This document shows, piece by piece, positions 11,901-20,800 of a DNA stretch of 64,000 nucleotides. Location: assembly GCA_030248135.1 (NCBI GenBank), contig JASANC010001082.1, positions 1-64,000 on the forward strand. The letters are read 5' to 3'. How positions within the stretch are numbered: the first letter of the stretch is position 1; each line of letters starts with the position of its first letter. This stretch comes from Theristus sp. LFF4_11 (taxonomy: Eukaryota > Nematoda > Chromadorea > Monhysterida > Xyalidae). Position numbers and translations under genes: made by a program. The notes beneath the pieces are model-generated. The model had not been told where the DNA came from, made no database searches, and saw nothing but the letters and a program-made list of their open reading frames with translations.

Positions 11901-14900
11901 GCTCGTGTTACGGTGTGTTTGCACTTTGATTGATGTACGCAGTGAAACAGTACAACAATTGTAATCGTTTAATTTAAAAAAGTGCTCCAGTCACAGCATT
12001 TTTTTTGACTTCTATTCCAATAAAACTTTTAGGTTCCTCAGCCACAGCCGTCTGAAACATCAGCTGACCTGCAGCCGAACACGCTCGATGTGACGCTAAT
12101 GGTAAGACAAAAAATAGTGTAACGCTGCGTTTTTCTCGTGGCTCAAACACAACAACTGAAACCATAAACTCGTCATTCAGACTTGCACCACCAGCGCAAT
12201 ATCACTGCTCAGTCAATCGACGAAATTGAAACATCACACTCACAAGCACAGAACAATGGCGCCACGCGACTGGCTGCCATTTCACTTGCCCATCCTCTGC
12301 GAGTTTGATGTTTCACTGATGGAATACAATCGCAAATTCGGCGTCAGCCAGCGAGAACCGTCCGTTGTTAGTAACGGCACTGAAACATCATCCACCACTC
12401 AGTGTTCGCTGGCGCCGCATTCGAACGTGCGCGTGCGCGTGCTGCCGTCGGTGGCGACGATGACGATTTTTGAGTGGGAATTGTTTTTTTTTAACTCTTT
12501 GTGCAGTGCATTCTTGGGAATGCGTTTTCCAATGTGTTGTGATGAAACTTTGTGTTGTTTCCTTTCGCCTTGTTCGGTTTTATGCGGTGTGTGCTTTTTT
12601 CCAGATACGCTGCTGCGAGCACTCGCCGTCACCATCGACCAGAATGCGCGGGCAAACACGAACGAGACGTTTGCTTCATTGGTAAAGTCATGGTCTGAAG
12701 ACTGTGCACTCTGGTGGGACACAGTAAAGTTGTGCAGTAATTGTACAGCAATGCGCGCTTGTTTTGTGACTGTACTACAAAGTACAGGGTGGGCCAAAAA
12801 AAAGGTTCCATTTTCAAACTGCTGTCACTGGCTGGTATTTCAATATTATGAGCTGAAATTTTCAGCATTGATAAAACATGTGATGCCATTTTTCTGACAA
12901 AATTTTTATCCAGTTTGGTCAAGTAGATTCAGTTTTACAGCACAATGTTTAAAAATTCTCAAATTTTCAAAAAACGGATTTTTAACCAAGAATTTAACAA
13001 CGAATCATTGCTCATAGACATCCAAATCATCATCAAGGTTTGTCGTCCGGCAGCGGCTGGATGGAATTTTACGCGAAACTGGCGAGTCACTGCAGAAAAA
13101 ATTTCAGATTGCTCCCACCAGATAGCACACCAGACCCGTTGTTCTGCTGTCCACTTAACCGTGACGAAACTGCAGAAAACTGAAACTGAAACACTGTTTT
13201 TATTCAAACCGCAGAAAAACTTTTCAAAAGAAACAAATTAACAGACAGAGCAACACAGAAAACAAAAAATCAACTGAACAATTCTTTCTGTCGCAGTCGC
13301 ATGGCTGCTGACTCGAGTCCGTTGTGAAACACCAGAATTTCGCTCGAGGTGCTCAAATGCAATTAAAGTGTGAGACCTTTCCACTCTGAGCGCATGATTT
13401 GAACTATCACGGGTATCCAAAAAGACCAATTTGTCACCTTCGCAACAGTTTCAAAATTGAATCACGCATCTTGATACTAATTTTTTCTTGCACTCATTTC
13501 AGTCAATTTGTTGATTTTTCGAGCTTTTTAGAAAATCTTCCACAGTGAGCGCTAGGAATTAAATATCGGAAAAAAATTTTTGTCAGTAAAATGGCAACGC
13601 ATGTTTTATCAGTGCTGAAAATTTCAGCTCATAATATTAAAACACCAGCCAGTGACAGCAGTTTGAAAATGGAACCTTTTTTTTTGGCCCACCCTGTACA
13701 AACATAACTGTGTCTGACGGCTGTGCACTGTCTTGTTACGACAGGTTCAGGTTCAGATAAGAACTGGTTTTGAAGTACCGCGATCAAGAAGCATGAAACC
13801 ACATTTCCATCTTTTTTTGCTAATACACCGAGTCGCAGAATCAAAAAAAAAACGGAACACCAAGCAAAACTTCTGTGCAGGCGTCCAATTGCTGAGCGCT
13901 CTGAAGCACCTGCAGGCGAACGGCCACGAAGAGCTCAGCGTGGACATGTGCGAGTTCGTGCTGCTGCTGCAACAAGGACGATCAGCCTCAGACGACGTCG
14001 GCGACCATTTGGCGGGTCCAGTGCGTCTGTGCACCCTGCCAGACGTGCGCTCGCTGCCCGGCTACAAGCCGACGGTGCCGCTGTGCGAGCTCGCAGTGAG
14101 CGCGCTGTCACGCCTGTTGCACGTCGCCTACGAGGGATATCCGGAGTTCAGGCTGCTCTCCGTCTACTCCCGGTGGCTGCAGCGTGCTGCTGAGATACTC
14201 AGACAGGTTGGGGGTGGGGTTTGGGGTTGGTGTTTTGAAACGTAAAGGTGCATTCATGAAGCAGTATTTAGTGACCGCGTAGCTAGTTATGTTTTAACAC
14301 AGCTGCGCAACACTGATTACTGCTACATTAATGCCGCTTTAGTTTTTTCATCGCCTGTTTTCTGTGATTTGCATAATTTATGGATAACGATAATATTTTT
14401 GCATAATTTGGTTTTTCAGAAGAGACAGCAAAAAAACCCTAAAAAATTGTAAAGTGACTCAAATGCGCACATTGTTTTCCATCGTCCTTCCACAGGAACG
14501 CGCCCAGTCGCTGACGCAAGCGCTGGTGCTGCTTCAACTGGCGTACTGGCTGTTGCCGACTGAAACAACTAATAACAATACTGAAACATCAGCCGCCAAT
14601 CAACGATCACCAATTGACTTGAATTGTTCAATATTCGAAACACAAATGGGCAACGGCTCTGTGAATTTGTCAGAGTTGAAGAACGAACTCTGGTGCCGAT
14701 CGTGGCTGGACGTGGAACGGGCGAAGACGGTCGCGAAAATAGTGCGACATCTCGTCAGTATGCAACGTGAAACATCAGCGGACGATCAGGCGTCGAGCCA
14801 CTCCGAGGAGAACAACAACGAAGCGGTGGAGGGGGACACACGCGCTGGAGCGTGCAATGGCAGCGACGTTTTGGACATTGTCGAACGATACCATGTGCTG

Positions 14901-14966
14901 TTTCTGCTGAACGCCACCGTGAAACAAATGACACAGGCCGCAAACGATCTGTGTCTTTCGCGCTAG
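3209..14966 (+). CDS. Large multi-exon gene, disordered protein with helical C-terminal (con80-like?) domain; 5' end outside window
   Basis: About 22 exons join with matching phase: 3209-3585, 3875-4246, 4330-4398, 4485-4794, 4966-5245, 5384-5480, 5886-5951 or 5995, about 7647-7994, 8772-9321, 9464-9692, 9869-10065, 10219-10278, 10357-10451, 10523-10700, 10837-10950, 11033-11112, 11694-11906, 12033-12101, 12181 to about 12475, 12605-12736, 13881-14206 and 14496-14966 (TAG). The visible part is about 1,650 residues, mostly Ser/Thr/Asn/Gln-rich and disordered, with short predicted coiled coils. The first exon starts with an acceptor, so upstream exons are missing. The C-terminal 300 residues are helical and recall the katanin p80 con80 domain (VPLCELA...LLHVAYEGYPEFRLL). 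If so, a WD40 domain would be expected upstream of the window. Introns carry a hAT element, a MITE, a mariner derivative and a microsatellite. Coding is well supported; identity is a guess. Confidence 0.7.
6051..7624 (+). mobile_element. Complete non-autonomous hAT-like element (1,574 bp), intronic
   Basis: The ends are TAGAGTTGCCACGGTA (left) and the reverse complement of TATAGTTGCCACGGTA (right). A perfect 8-bp duplication GTCTGTAA lies at 6043-6050 and 7625-7632, the hAT signature size. Both subterminal regions carry dense ACGGTACGGT repeats, the kind of sites hAT transposases bind. Internal frames of 73-76 residues match no known transposase domain. It sits between exons of the large gene in the 5.9-7.6 kb intron. 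Confidence 0.88.
7647..7994 (+). CDS. Exon of the large gene directly downstream of the hAT insertion (5' boundary uncertain)
   Basis: The frame ending in TTG|GTATAT at 7994 is open back through 7647 and encodes polar sequence (for example RPTDANVQSVTPQNRLNIAV) in the style of the neighbouring exons. It joins in phase 0 to the exon at 8772. Candidate acceptors are GTCCAG (exon from 7647), CCGCACAG (7669) and GTGTTTCAG (7684). Only 7647 fits the 5951 donor, and it lacks a good pyrimidine tract. It lies only 15 bp past the hAT target duplication, so the insertion may have disturbed this acceptor. Confidence 0.45.
7995..8771. other. 777-bp intron of the large gene with CAGTAGCC-type short repeats
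   Basis: The intron lies between the TTG|GTATAT donor and the CACTGCAG acceptor. At about 8095-8180 it has degenerate short repeats (AGTAGCCAGTAGC, CCACAAG). Several overlapping frames on both strands are open over 8183-8528, but none resembles a protein family and none is needed to join the flanking exons, which match in phase 0. Confidence 0.5.
8772..11112 (+). CDS. Central exon block of the large gene (8 exons)
   Basis: Eight exons join with consistent phases (1, 2, 1, 1, 0, 1, 1, 0). The 8772-9321 exon is Asn/Ser/Thr-rich. The 9464-9692 exon has an Arg/Ser-rich stretch and then LPPQHLDVTI. The 10357-10700 exons encode a probable amphipathic helix (VREVVEMHTGLRSQIRALH). The 11033-11112 exon is basic (RRQWNTKRRNRRTTTQRY). 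Most acceptors are TTTCAG or TCACAG, typical of nematodes. Confidence 0.65.
9693..9785 (+). repeat. (GTGA)n microsatellite, about 23 units, beginning at a splice donor
   Basis: An uninterrupted GTGA tract begins directly after the exon end TATAG at 9692. The first unit, GTGAGT, is the consensus 5' splice site of the intron and every later unit repeats it. The intron ends at TTTCAG 9868. Confidence 0.95.
11126..11585. mobile_element. Poly-C palindromic MITE, copy 1 (intronic)
   Basis: The ends are CCGTATTACCTC / GAGGTAATACGG flanked by TA at 11124-11125 and 11586-11587. Inside each end are runs of C separated by AATAAAC/AATAATC and a CCCCCATGGGGG palindrome. The unique core (about 11240-11450) is shared with copies at 43218 and 61440. 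It lies 13 bp after the splice donor at 11112 and within the same intron that ends at 11693. Confidence 0.85.
11694..12736 (+). CDS. Exons 17-20 of the large gene
   Basis: Exon 11694-11906 encodes a helical, charged segment (LSEHFHELAQERWHDKKLTE). Exon 12033-12101 is 23 codons. Exon 12181 onward reads APRDWLPFHLPILCEFDVSL and is open far beyond its likely donor, so its 3' end (about 12470-12550) is unresolved. Exon 12605-12736 encodes ...NTNETFASLVKSWSEDCALW. It ends TGCA|GTAATT in phase 1, which fits the exon at 13881 across the intronic mariner element. Confidence 0.6.
12785..13696 (-). mobile_element. Mariner/Tc1-superfamily deletion derivative, copy 1 (intronic)
   Basis: The inverted ends CAGGGTGGGCC are flanked by TA at 12783-12784 and 13697-13698, and the repeats extend over 100 bp (TTCAAACTGCTGTCACTGGC...). 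The inside keeps only the N-terminal helix-turn-helix part of a transposase, read on the minus strand. The catalytic domain is gone. It is located in the intron 12737-13880. Confidence 0.85.
12959..13168 (-). pseudogene. Transposase HTH remnant, mariner-type
   Basis: The reading VKWTAEQRVWCAIWWEQSE is followed by FSAVTRQFRVKF, which resembles the N-terminal DNA-binding helix-turn-helix of IS630/Tc1/mariner transposases. The start codon seen in sister copies (ATGGTTAAGTGG) is ACGGTTAAGTGG here. Downstream sequence diverges and there is no DDE/DDD domain. Confidence 0.65.
13881..14966 (+). CDS. C-terminal exons of the large gene, con80-like helical domain
   Basis: Exon 13881-14206 is GC-rich and helical, with VPLCELAVSALSRLLHVAYE followed by GYPEFRLLSVYSRWLQRAAE. 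The L-C-x(n)-LL-x(3)-YE-x-Y pattern is what I associate with the katanin p80 con80 domain, which binds the p60 severing subunit. Exon 14496-14966 continues with ALVLLQLAYWLLP and ends at TAG 14964-14966. The two exons join in phase 0. The assignment is from pattern memory only and should be tested by HMM. Confidence 0.5.
14246..14336. repeat. Small inverted-repeat MITE (about 90 bp), copy 1
   Basis: The left end GTGCATTCATGAAGCAGTAT is roughly the inverse of the right end ...ACTGCTACATTAATGCCGC, around a core containing GTTTTAACACAG. A second copy with the same core and ends is at 30063-30151. It is intronic in the large gene. Confidence 0.55.
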
Positions 14967-15340
14967 CAGTGAGCGAGTGCGATTTTTTTGTGAACTGGGA
15001 TGATGCCTCGCAACCTGGAAAAAGCACCTTTTTCTTGATTTTGAGTGGACGAAAAGCAAAGGCTTCTAATGAGAAGAAAATTTGTCGGTCGGATGATTCC
15101 TGCGCTGTTGTCTATGTGCAGAGGCGTAAATAACTGGGACAGACAGCAACGCTGGAATTAATGGAGTTGTGAATATTTTGATTTTGAAAACTCGATTTGT
15201 ATACTGGTTGCGTTTGTTTTACTTGGGATTATTAACCGTGACTTTGGTGAATGTATTGTTCATTATAAGAGGTAAAAGCCGCACTTTTGTGTTTTTTAAA
15301 TTTAAAAATGAAATGTTATCCTGTTGAAACGTTTATCATA

Positions 15341-16430
15341 CAGGGTGAGCCAAAAAAAAGGTTCCAATTCTAAAATGCTCTCACTGCCTTGTGCTGAGTT
15401 GTTTCGAGCTGAAAATTGGAACACTATTAGAAAACATTTGGAGGTTTTTCTGACCAAATTTTTGTCATGGTATGTTGCCCCTATCACTCACAACAGCAAA
15501 ATATCCGAAAAATATGAAAAATCGACAAATGTTGTAAAATGCAGAGGGTTGATTTAACTGTAACAAAGATCAAAAGAAAGTTGGTGACAGCCCGAATGTT
15601 CACAACACAAAAAAGATGAAAAAAGCAATATGAGTTTAAAGCAGCTTAGAAATGCCGAATGCTGAGTTGCATTTGAACAGTTTTTGATCACTCCAATGTT
15701 TCACTTCAAGTCTGAGTGTGCGTAAGCGGTTCTGCTCAGAACAGATGCGAATTTATCTTTTCAAATCCAAATTGTTTTTTCCCTTTTTTAATACACAAAA
15801 TTTGCCACTCTGATATTTTTACCATAGCAGACTGGTTGTTTTTCTGCAGTGAGAGATGCACTTCCATTTTCAGTCTTCGCTGCCATCATGGTTAAGTGGA
15901 CGGCAGAGCAGCGAGTCTGGTCTGCTAATTGGTGGGAACATGCGGATAACTTTTCCACTGTGGTTCGACAATTTTGTAAAAGATTCAATTTGACACCGCG
16001 TGACGATACATCAGTTCGGAAGATTGTTTATGAGCAATGATAAACAGGGAGATTATGGATGAACAGTGTTTTTTGTCAAAAATTGCTATTTTTTGAAAAT
16101 TACACTGTAAAAATAAAATTACGTGTAAGCCAAAAAAATTTTTGATCACAAAAACTCCCAAAGCGTTCTAACAAGTGTTCCAAATTTTAAAACACGAGGT
16201 CCCTTTGTTACAGCTAAATCAATCCTCTGCATTTCCCAACATTTGTCGATTTTTCATGTTTTCCAGATATTCTTCTGTAGTGAGTGATAGGGGCAACATA
16301 CCATGACCAAAATTTGATCAGAAAAACCTCCAAATGTTTTCTAATTGTGTTCCATTTTTCAACTCGAAACACCTTAGCACAAACCAGTGAGAGCATTTTA
16401 GAATTGGAACCTTTTTTTTGGCTCACTCTG
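15341..16430 (+). mobile_element. Mariner/Tc1-superfamily derivative, copy 2 (1,090 bp)
   Basis: The inverted ends are CAGGGTGAGCC and CAGAGTGAGCC, flanked by TA at 15339-15340 and 16431-16432. Terminal inverted repeats are about 200 bp. It carries a 50-codon frame for the transposase HTH region and nothing of the catalytic core. It is related to, but a different subfamily from, the 12785 element. Confidence 0.85.
15888..16040 (+). pseudogene. Stand-alone transposase HTH frame (50 codons)
   Basis: The frame starts ATGGTTAAGTGG (MVKWTAEQRVWSANWWEHAD...) and ends IVYEQ with TGA. It is the N-terminal DNA-binding segment of a mariner-type transposase without the DDE/DDD domain. The sister copy at 16896-17048 keeps the same length and stop. 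Confidence 0.6.
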
Positions 16431-16572
16431 TACTTTGTGAAATTGCTTTTGAAATTGAAATGATAAAACTGTTCCCAAAGAATAAGTGATTTACAAACAG
16501 GAAATTGAGTGACGAACAAATGAAGGAACAAAATTTTAATTAAATTTAGCCTATATTTTTAGTCTAACGCGC

Positions 16573-17452
16573 CACCACCACATTGATGAACGTTGGTGAC
16601 AAACCGAGTGTTCACAACACAAAAAGAGATGAAAAAACAATACGCACATACAGTAGCTTGGAAATGTCGAATGCTGAATTGCATTTGAACAGCCGTTGAT
16701 CAACCTGACGTTTCACTTCGAGTCTGAGCGTGCGTGAGCGGTTCTGCCCAGAACAGATGCGAATTTATCTTTCCAGATGCAAACTGTTTTTTTTTTAATT
16801 CACACAATTTGTCACTTTGATATTTTTCACCATTAGCAGACTGGTTGTTTTCAGCAGTGAAAGATGCAATTCCATTTTCAGTCGTTGTTGCCATCATGGT
16901 TACGTGGACGGCAGAGAAGCGAGTCTGGTCTGCCAATTGGTGGGAACATGCGAATAAGATATCTACAGTAGTTCGGCAATTTTGTACAAAATTCTATTTT
17001 ACCCCGCGTTGCGATACATCAGTTCGGAAGATCGTTTATGAGCAATGATAAACAGAGTGAGATTATGGGTGAACGTTGTTTTTTCGTCAAAAATCGCTAT
17101 TTTTTGAAAATTACATTCTAAAAATGAACTGAAACGTGTAAACCAAAAAAATTTGATCACAAAAAAGCTCTCAAAGTGTTCTAACAGTGTTCCATGTTTT
17201 ATGTTTTAAGTTTTAAGCCATGAGGTTCTTGTCACAGCTAAATCAACCCTCTGTATTTCACCACATTTGTCGATTTTTCATGTTTTTCAGATATTCTGCT
17301 GTAGTGAGTGATAGGAGCAACATACAGTAACAAAAATGTGGTCAGAAAAACCTCCAAATCTTTTCTAATAGTGTTCCAATTTTCAGCTCTAAACACTTTA
17401 GCACACGCCAGTGAGAGCATTTTAGAATTGCAACCTTTTTTGGCCCACTCTG
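16573..17452 (+). mobile_element. Mariner/Tc1-superfamily derivative, copy 3 (left-truncated)
   Basis: This copy is homologous to the right four-fifths of the 15341-16430 element. Its right end, TTGGCCCACTCTG, is followed by TA at 17453-17454. The left terminal repeat is missing; homology begins near 16573. It contains the same HTH frame at 16896-17048 (MVTWTAEKRVWSANWWEHAN...). Confidence 0.75.
16896..17048 (+). pseudogene. Stand-alone transposase HTH frame (50 codons), second copy
   Basis: The frame starts ATGGTTACGTGG and ends with the same IVYEQ-stop as the copy at 15888, with amino-acid changes spread along it. No catalytic domain follows. Confidence 0.55.
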
Positions 17453-17732
17453 TAGATAGAGAAGCGTTAGGACGATGATTCCGGGCGACTGCAGGAAGGT
17501 TTATTAGACGCTATCTGACTCCAAACAACCCAATCACACAAACACGGCACTTATATACAAACGGAATCACGAATTATCTGCTAATTATCTACTTTAATCA
17601 CCAATTATCTACTATAGGTAAACATTTCCATGCAGCTGTTCCTCAGCGGATTTCTGATTATCTGCACCAGGACTTCTAAATTTCACTAGTTTTAATTCGA
17701 AAATAACGAGAGAAAAACAAAGAAACTGAAAC

Positions 17733-17834
17733 CAACTCGCAGGACGGATTGAATGCTTCAATCACCTGCAGCGCAATGCCGCTGGCCAGTTTGTCTACCA
17801 AGCTCATGCAGCCGTACACAAACGCGCCGGATTC
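17733..17834 (-). CDS. MFSD12-like exon with helix 11 (SGAFVYGxMSxxDK)
   Basis: It encodes ESGAFVYGCMSLVDKLASG and IALQVIEAFNPSCEL. SGAFVYG(S/C)MSxxDKxxxGxA is the most conserved MFSD12 motif. The acceptor is TTTGCTGCAG and the probable donor TTG|GTTTCA, phase 0. No helix-12 exon was found between here and the end of the convergent gene at 14966. Confidence 0.85.
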
Positions 17835-20800
17835 CTGCAGCAAACGTTGGACAGCTGTGATCGTTTGGAAATGGTTGTTGTGTGACATTGCACTGGACAA
17901 GCACAGCATGTTCCCGCACATACACACGCGCGCCGATTAACGCATGATTGTTCATTGATTTTGAATGGACATAGAGTTGGTAAAAAACCGGTTTTTTATA
18001 TTGCCAGAAAAAAAACGGTTTCTTTTCCGTTTTAAAACCGTTTTAAAACCATAAAAAACCGAATGCTTCCCAGCTCCTAAACTTTTCAGAACTTGCCATC
18101 TTGACTCAAAATAGGAAATATGGCGCTTTCCTATTTTAGCGTAACTTTCCACAAATAGAGTAACTTTACATTTTAGCGTAACTTTCAACAAATAAATTAA
18201 CTTTGATATTTTAGCGTAACTTTCAACAAATAAAGTAACCTTGATATTTTACCGTAACTTTGATATTTTAGCGTAACTTTTGAATATGTTACGCTAAAAT
18301 AGGATAGGGCTTGGTACTGTCCTATTTTAGCGTATCAACATATAAACAGCTCATTTAAAGCTATTTCAGCCGCGAAACTTTGTAAACCTACGTTATTTTG
18401 CGCGGAGATTTCAAATTTTGACCTTGTGGGTTACGGTAACGCCGGTTCGGTCCCAACACGATCTTAGTTCCGTCAACAATCCACAAACAGCTTGGTAACC
18501 GCAACCAAATTAGTGAAACAAGCTAGATTAGGGTTGGTTTGCATGGAGATTTCAAATTTCAATTTTCTGGATTACGGTAACGCTTCGTTTGGTCTCAACA
18601 CGATCTTAGTTCTATCAACAACCCACAGACAGCTTGGTCGCCGCAACCAAATTAGTGAAACAAGCTAGATTAGGGTTGTTTTGCACGCAGATTTCAACTT
18701 TAAACCATGTGGGTTACGGTAACGCCTGGTTTGGTCTCAACACGATCTTAGTTTCATCAACAACCCACAAACAGCTTGGTAACCGCAACCAAACCGGAGA
18801 AACATGCTAGATTAACGTTGTTTTGCACGCAGATTTCAAATTTAAACCTTGTGGGTTACGGTAACGCCTGGTTTGGTCCCAACAGGAACTTATTTCCGTG
18901 AAAAACATAGAAATTGTGCAACATTATTTACGTGTTCGTGAAACAAATCGTTGTTAAATTCTCCCCGCCCCCTCTCTTGTTTTTTGAAACGGATGGTTTA
19001 CAATTGAAGGACAGTTTATGTTGGCAACGTATTTTATGATCGCTCAACATTCAATGGCATAGGTCAAGAGGTCAAGAGTGCGTGAATTTTTTTGGCCTGC
19101 TGCAATTATGGTTTGGTAGAACGCACGTGATTGCTTTCTAAGGTAGTTTGTGGGTTGTTGAAAGAACTAAGACTGTGTTGAGACCAAAAGAAGCGTTACC
19201 GTAATCCAGAAAATTGAAATTTGAAATCTCCATGAAAAACAACCCTAATCTAGCTTGTTTCACTAATTTGGTTGCGGCGACCAAGCTGTTTGTGGGTTGT
19301 TGACGGAACTAAGATCGTGTTGGGACCAAACCAGGCGTTACCGTAACCCACAAGGTCAAAATTTGAAATCTCCGTGCAAAATAACGTAGGTTTACAAAGT
19401 TTCGCGGCTGAAATAGCTTTAAATGAGCTGTTTATATGTTGATACGCTAAAATAGGACAGCACCAAGCCGTATCCTATTTTAGCGTAACACTAGCAAATT
19501 GACCCGTGCCTACGGCACGGTTAGCTGATAATAAATACAACTATTAATTTTGAGTTGGTTTTCCCTTTTGACCTTGCCTACGACGCGGACTCAAAATGCA
19601 TTGCATTTTGATTTTGAGCTGCTTTAACCGACTGTTGTTGATTTACCATAGAAGTGATCGCTTACCCTAACCTAAGCCAGGCCTTTTAGAGTGTAAATGT
19701 CAAAAAGGCAACACTTCTGAACAATTGTTGCAAAACGCCAACTTTAGTCTTGATAAGTTGCTTTTTTTCCCGGTTACTCTAACCTAAGCCAAGCCTTTTA
19801 AAGTTTAAATAACGAAAAATGCAAAACTTTTCTGAATATTCGCTGCAAAACGGCCAGTTTTGTGTGGTATGTTTACTACTCTTACCTTTAACCCTAACGT
19901 TAGCCAAGGATTTTTGATAGAATGGAAATGACAAAACAGCAACATTTTACTGAATACCCGTAGCAAAGCTCACCTAAGCCAAGCCTTTTAAAGTTTAAAT
20001 GACGAAAAATGCAAAAACTTTTCTGAATATTCGCTGCAAAACGGCCACTTTTGAGTGGTATGTTTACTACTCTTACCTTTAACCCTAACCTTAGCCAAGG
20101 ATTTTTGATAGAATGGAAATGACAAAACAGCAACCACTACTGAATACCCGTAGCAAAGCTCCCGTTTTGTTTTGAATGTTTACTTCTTTTCCCCGCTTAC
20201 CGTAACCTAAGCCAGTTCTTTTTGATCGAAGGCAACAAAAAGCAACACGTTTCTGAGTACCCATTGTGTAAAACGGTCGCTTTTGTTTTGTTATGTAGCT
20301 TTTCTATCCTAAGTGACACATTTTCTATGATAAAAAAATGAAGGAAAAAGCAACGATTTTCTACATTTTACTGAATACCCGTAGCAAAGCTCCCGTTTTT
20401 GTTTCGAATGTTTACTTCTTTTCCCTGCTAACCCTAACCTAAGCCAGTTCTTTTTGATCGAGTGCAACAAAAAGCAACACGTTTCTGAGTACCCATTGTT
20501 TAAAACGGTCGCTTTTGTTTTGTTATGTAGCTTTTCTGTCCTAAGTGACGCATTTTCTATGATAAAAAAACAAATGAAGGAAAAAGCAACGATTTTCTAC
20601 ATTTTACTGAATACCCGTAGCAAAGCTCCCGCTTTGGTTTCGAATGTTTACTTCTTTTCCCCGCTTACCCTAACCTAAGCCAGTTCTTTTTGATCGAGTG
20701 CAACAAAAAGCAACACGTTTCTGAGTACCCATTGTGTAAAACGGTCGCTTTTGTTTTGTTATGTAGCTTTTCTATCCCAAGTGACGCATTTTCTATGATA

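Noticed and set aside
12475..12604. In-frame read-through segment FFFNSLCSAFLGMRF... between exons
   Set aside because: It is hydrophobic, Cys/Phe-rich and T-rich at DNA level, ending in TTTTTTCCAG. It is most simply an intron that happens to lack stops.
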